64,000 nt of DNA from Piscicola geometra (Eukaryota > Annelida > Clitellata > Hirudinida > Piscicolidae): contig OX030956.1 in the NCBI GenBank assembly GCA_943735955.1, positions 1,705,912 to 1,769,911 of the forward strand, given 5' to 3'. Position numbers and translations under genes: made by a program. The notes beneath the pieces are model-generated. The model ran no database searches and was not told where the DNA came from. It saw nothing but the letters and a program-made list of their open reading frames with translations. Positions 63,801 to 64,000 of this stretch are shown piece after piece. Within the stretch, counting starts at the first letter, position 1, and each line of letters begins with the position of its first letter.

Positions 63801-64000
63801 ATTTGTTTGAGTATTTTCATTGGTACTTCTAAATAGCTCATGTGGTATAATAACTCATAACCGAGTGATCTTGAAGCTCCTTCGGGTTTACGCCATCTTC
63901 CAAATATTCCCTCGTTGTATTGTATTGTTGTTATATTGATCTTCCTTACACACAGTCTTGTGTTGATTCAACATTTAGTGCAAGTGGATACAGTGAGATG
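60887..64000. other. 3' region: CA-rich open frames, then intergenic DNA
   Basis: 61000-61531 is strand-asymmetric, CAA/ACA-rich DNA with two overlapping open frames (80 and 97 codons). It may be UTR or extra low-complexity tail exons; no confident gene. 61685-61990 holds a frame ending in a hydrophobic run. 62555-62821 is a GC-richer 88-codon frame of unknown status. Interrupted (ATT)n lies at 63715-63800. Confidence 0.5.
63715..63800. repeat. (ATT)n microsatellite
   Basis: Interrupted ATT/TTA triplets near the window end. Confidence 0.9.

Overview
This is AT-rich animal nuclear DNA with spliceosomal introns (GT..AG, in consistent phase), many microsatellites, and no operons or prokaryotic signals. 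A full-length paramyosin gene points to a protostome invertebrate. I infer a marine or lophotrochozoan-type genome, but nothing here fixes the phylum.

Layout. (1) 189-13719, + strand: paramyosin in 17 exons. Its first visible intron starts with an uninterrupted (GT)265 array, and two other introns end in minisatellites that run into the 3' splice site. (2) 13.8-15.6 kb: GAT-type microsatellites and TTAGGG-like motifs. (3) 15602-17045, + strand: ARL8 small GTPase in six exons. (4) 17.0-22.1 kb: an imperfect tandem duplication. Each unit carries a minus-strand gene for a small secreted galactose-binding-fold (F-type lectin/discoidin-like) protein. The second unit also carries a broken copy of the ARL8 last exon. 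(5) 23815-26559, + strand: a three-exon gene for a 698-residue protein rich in Pro, Ser, His and Tyr, which I do not recognise. (6) 28847-30231, + strand: TMEM115 in three exons. (7) 30.2-51.9 kb: a gene-poor stretch with scattered GC-richer islands, a tRNA-derived SINE-like repeat and an inverted repeat overlapping a 53-codon ORF. (8) 51910-56163, + strand: one giant exon coding a delta-type protocadherin ectodomain, membrane segment and proximal tail. Two phase-compatible candidate tail exons lie at 58413-58517 and 60347-60886. (9) 60.9-64.0 kb: low-complexity open frames and intergenic DNA.

The genes are functionally unrelated: muscle thick filament, lysosome positioning, secreted recognition protein, Golgi membrane protein, cell adhesion. 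The most interesting signal is the lectin-like pair. Their introns and signal peptides are nearly identical, yet the exons for the mature protein differ at about a third of positions. This is the pattern of fast-evolving recognition or venom-type genes, or of gene conversion that spared the exons. The theme of simple repeats abutting splice sites (exon ends 454, 16303; exon starts 7289, 13333, 26483) recurs in three genes.

All exon calls come from reading frame, splice-site phase and remembered family sequences; no search was run.
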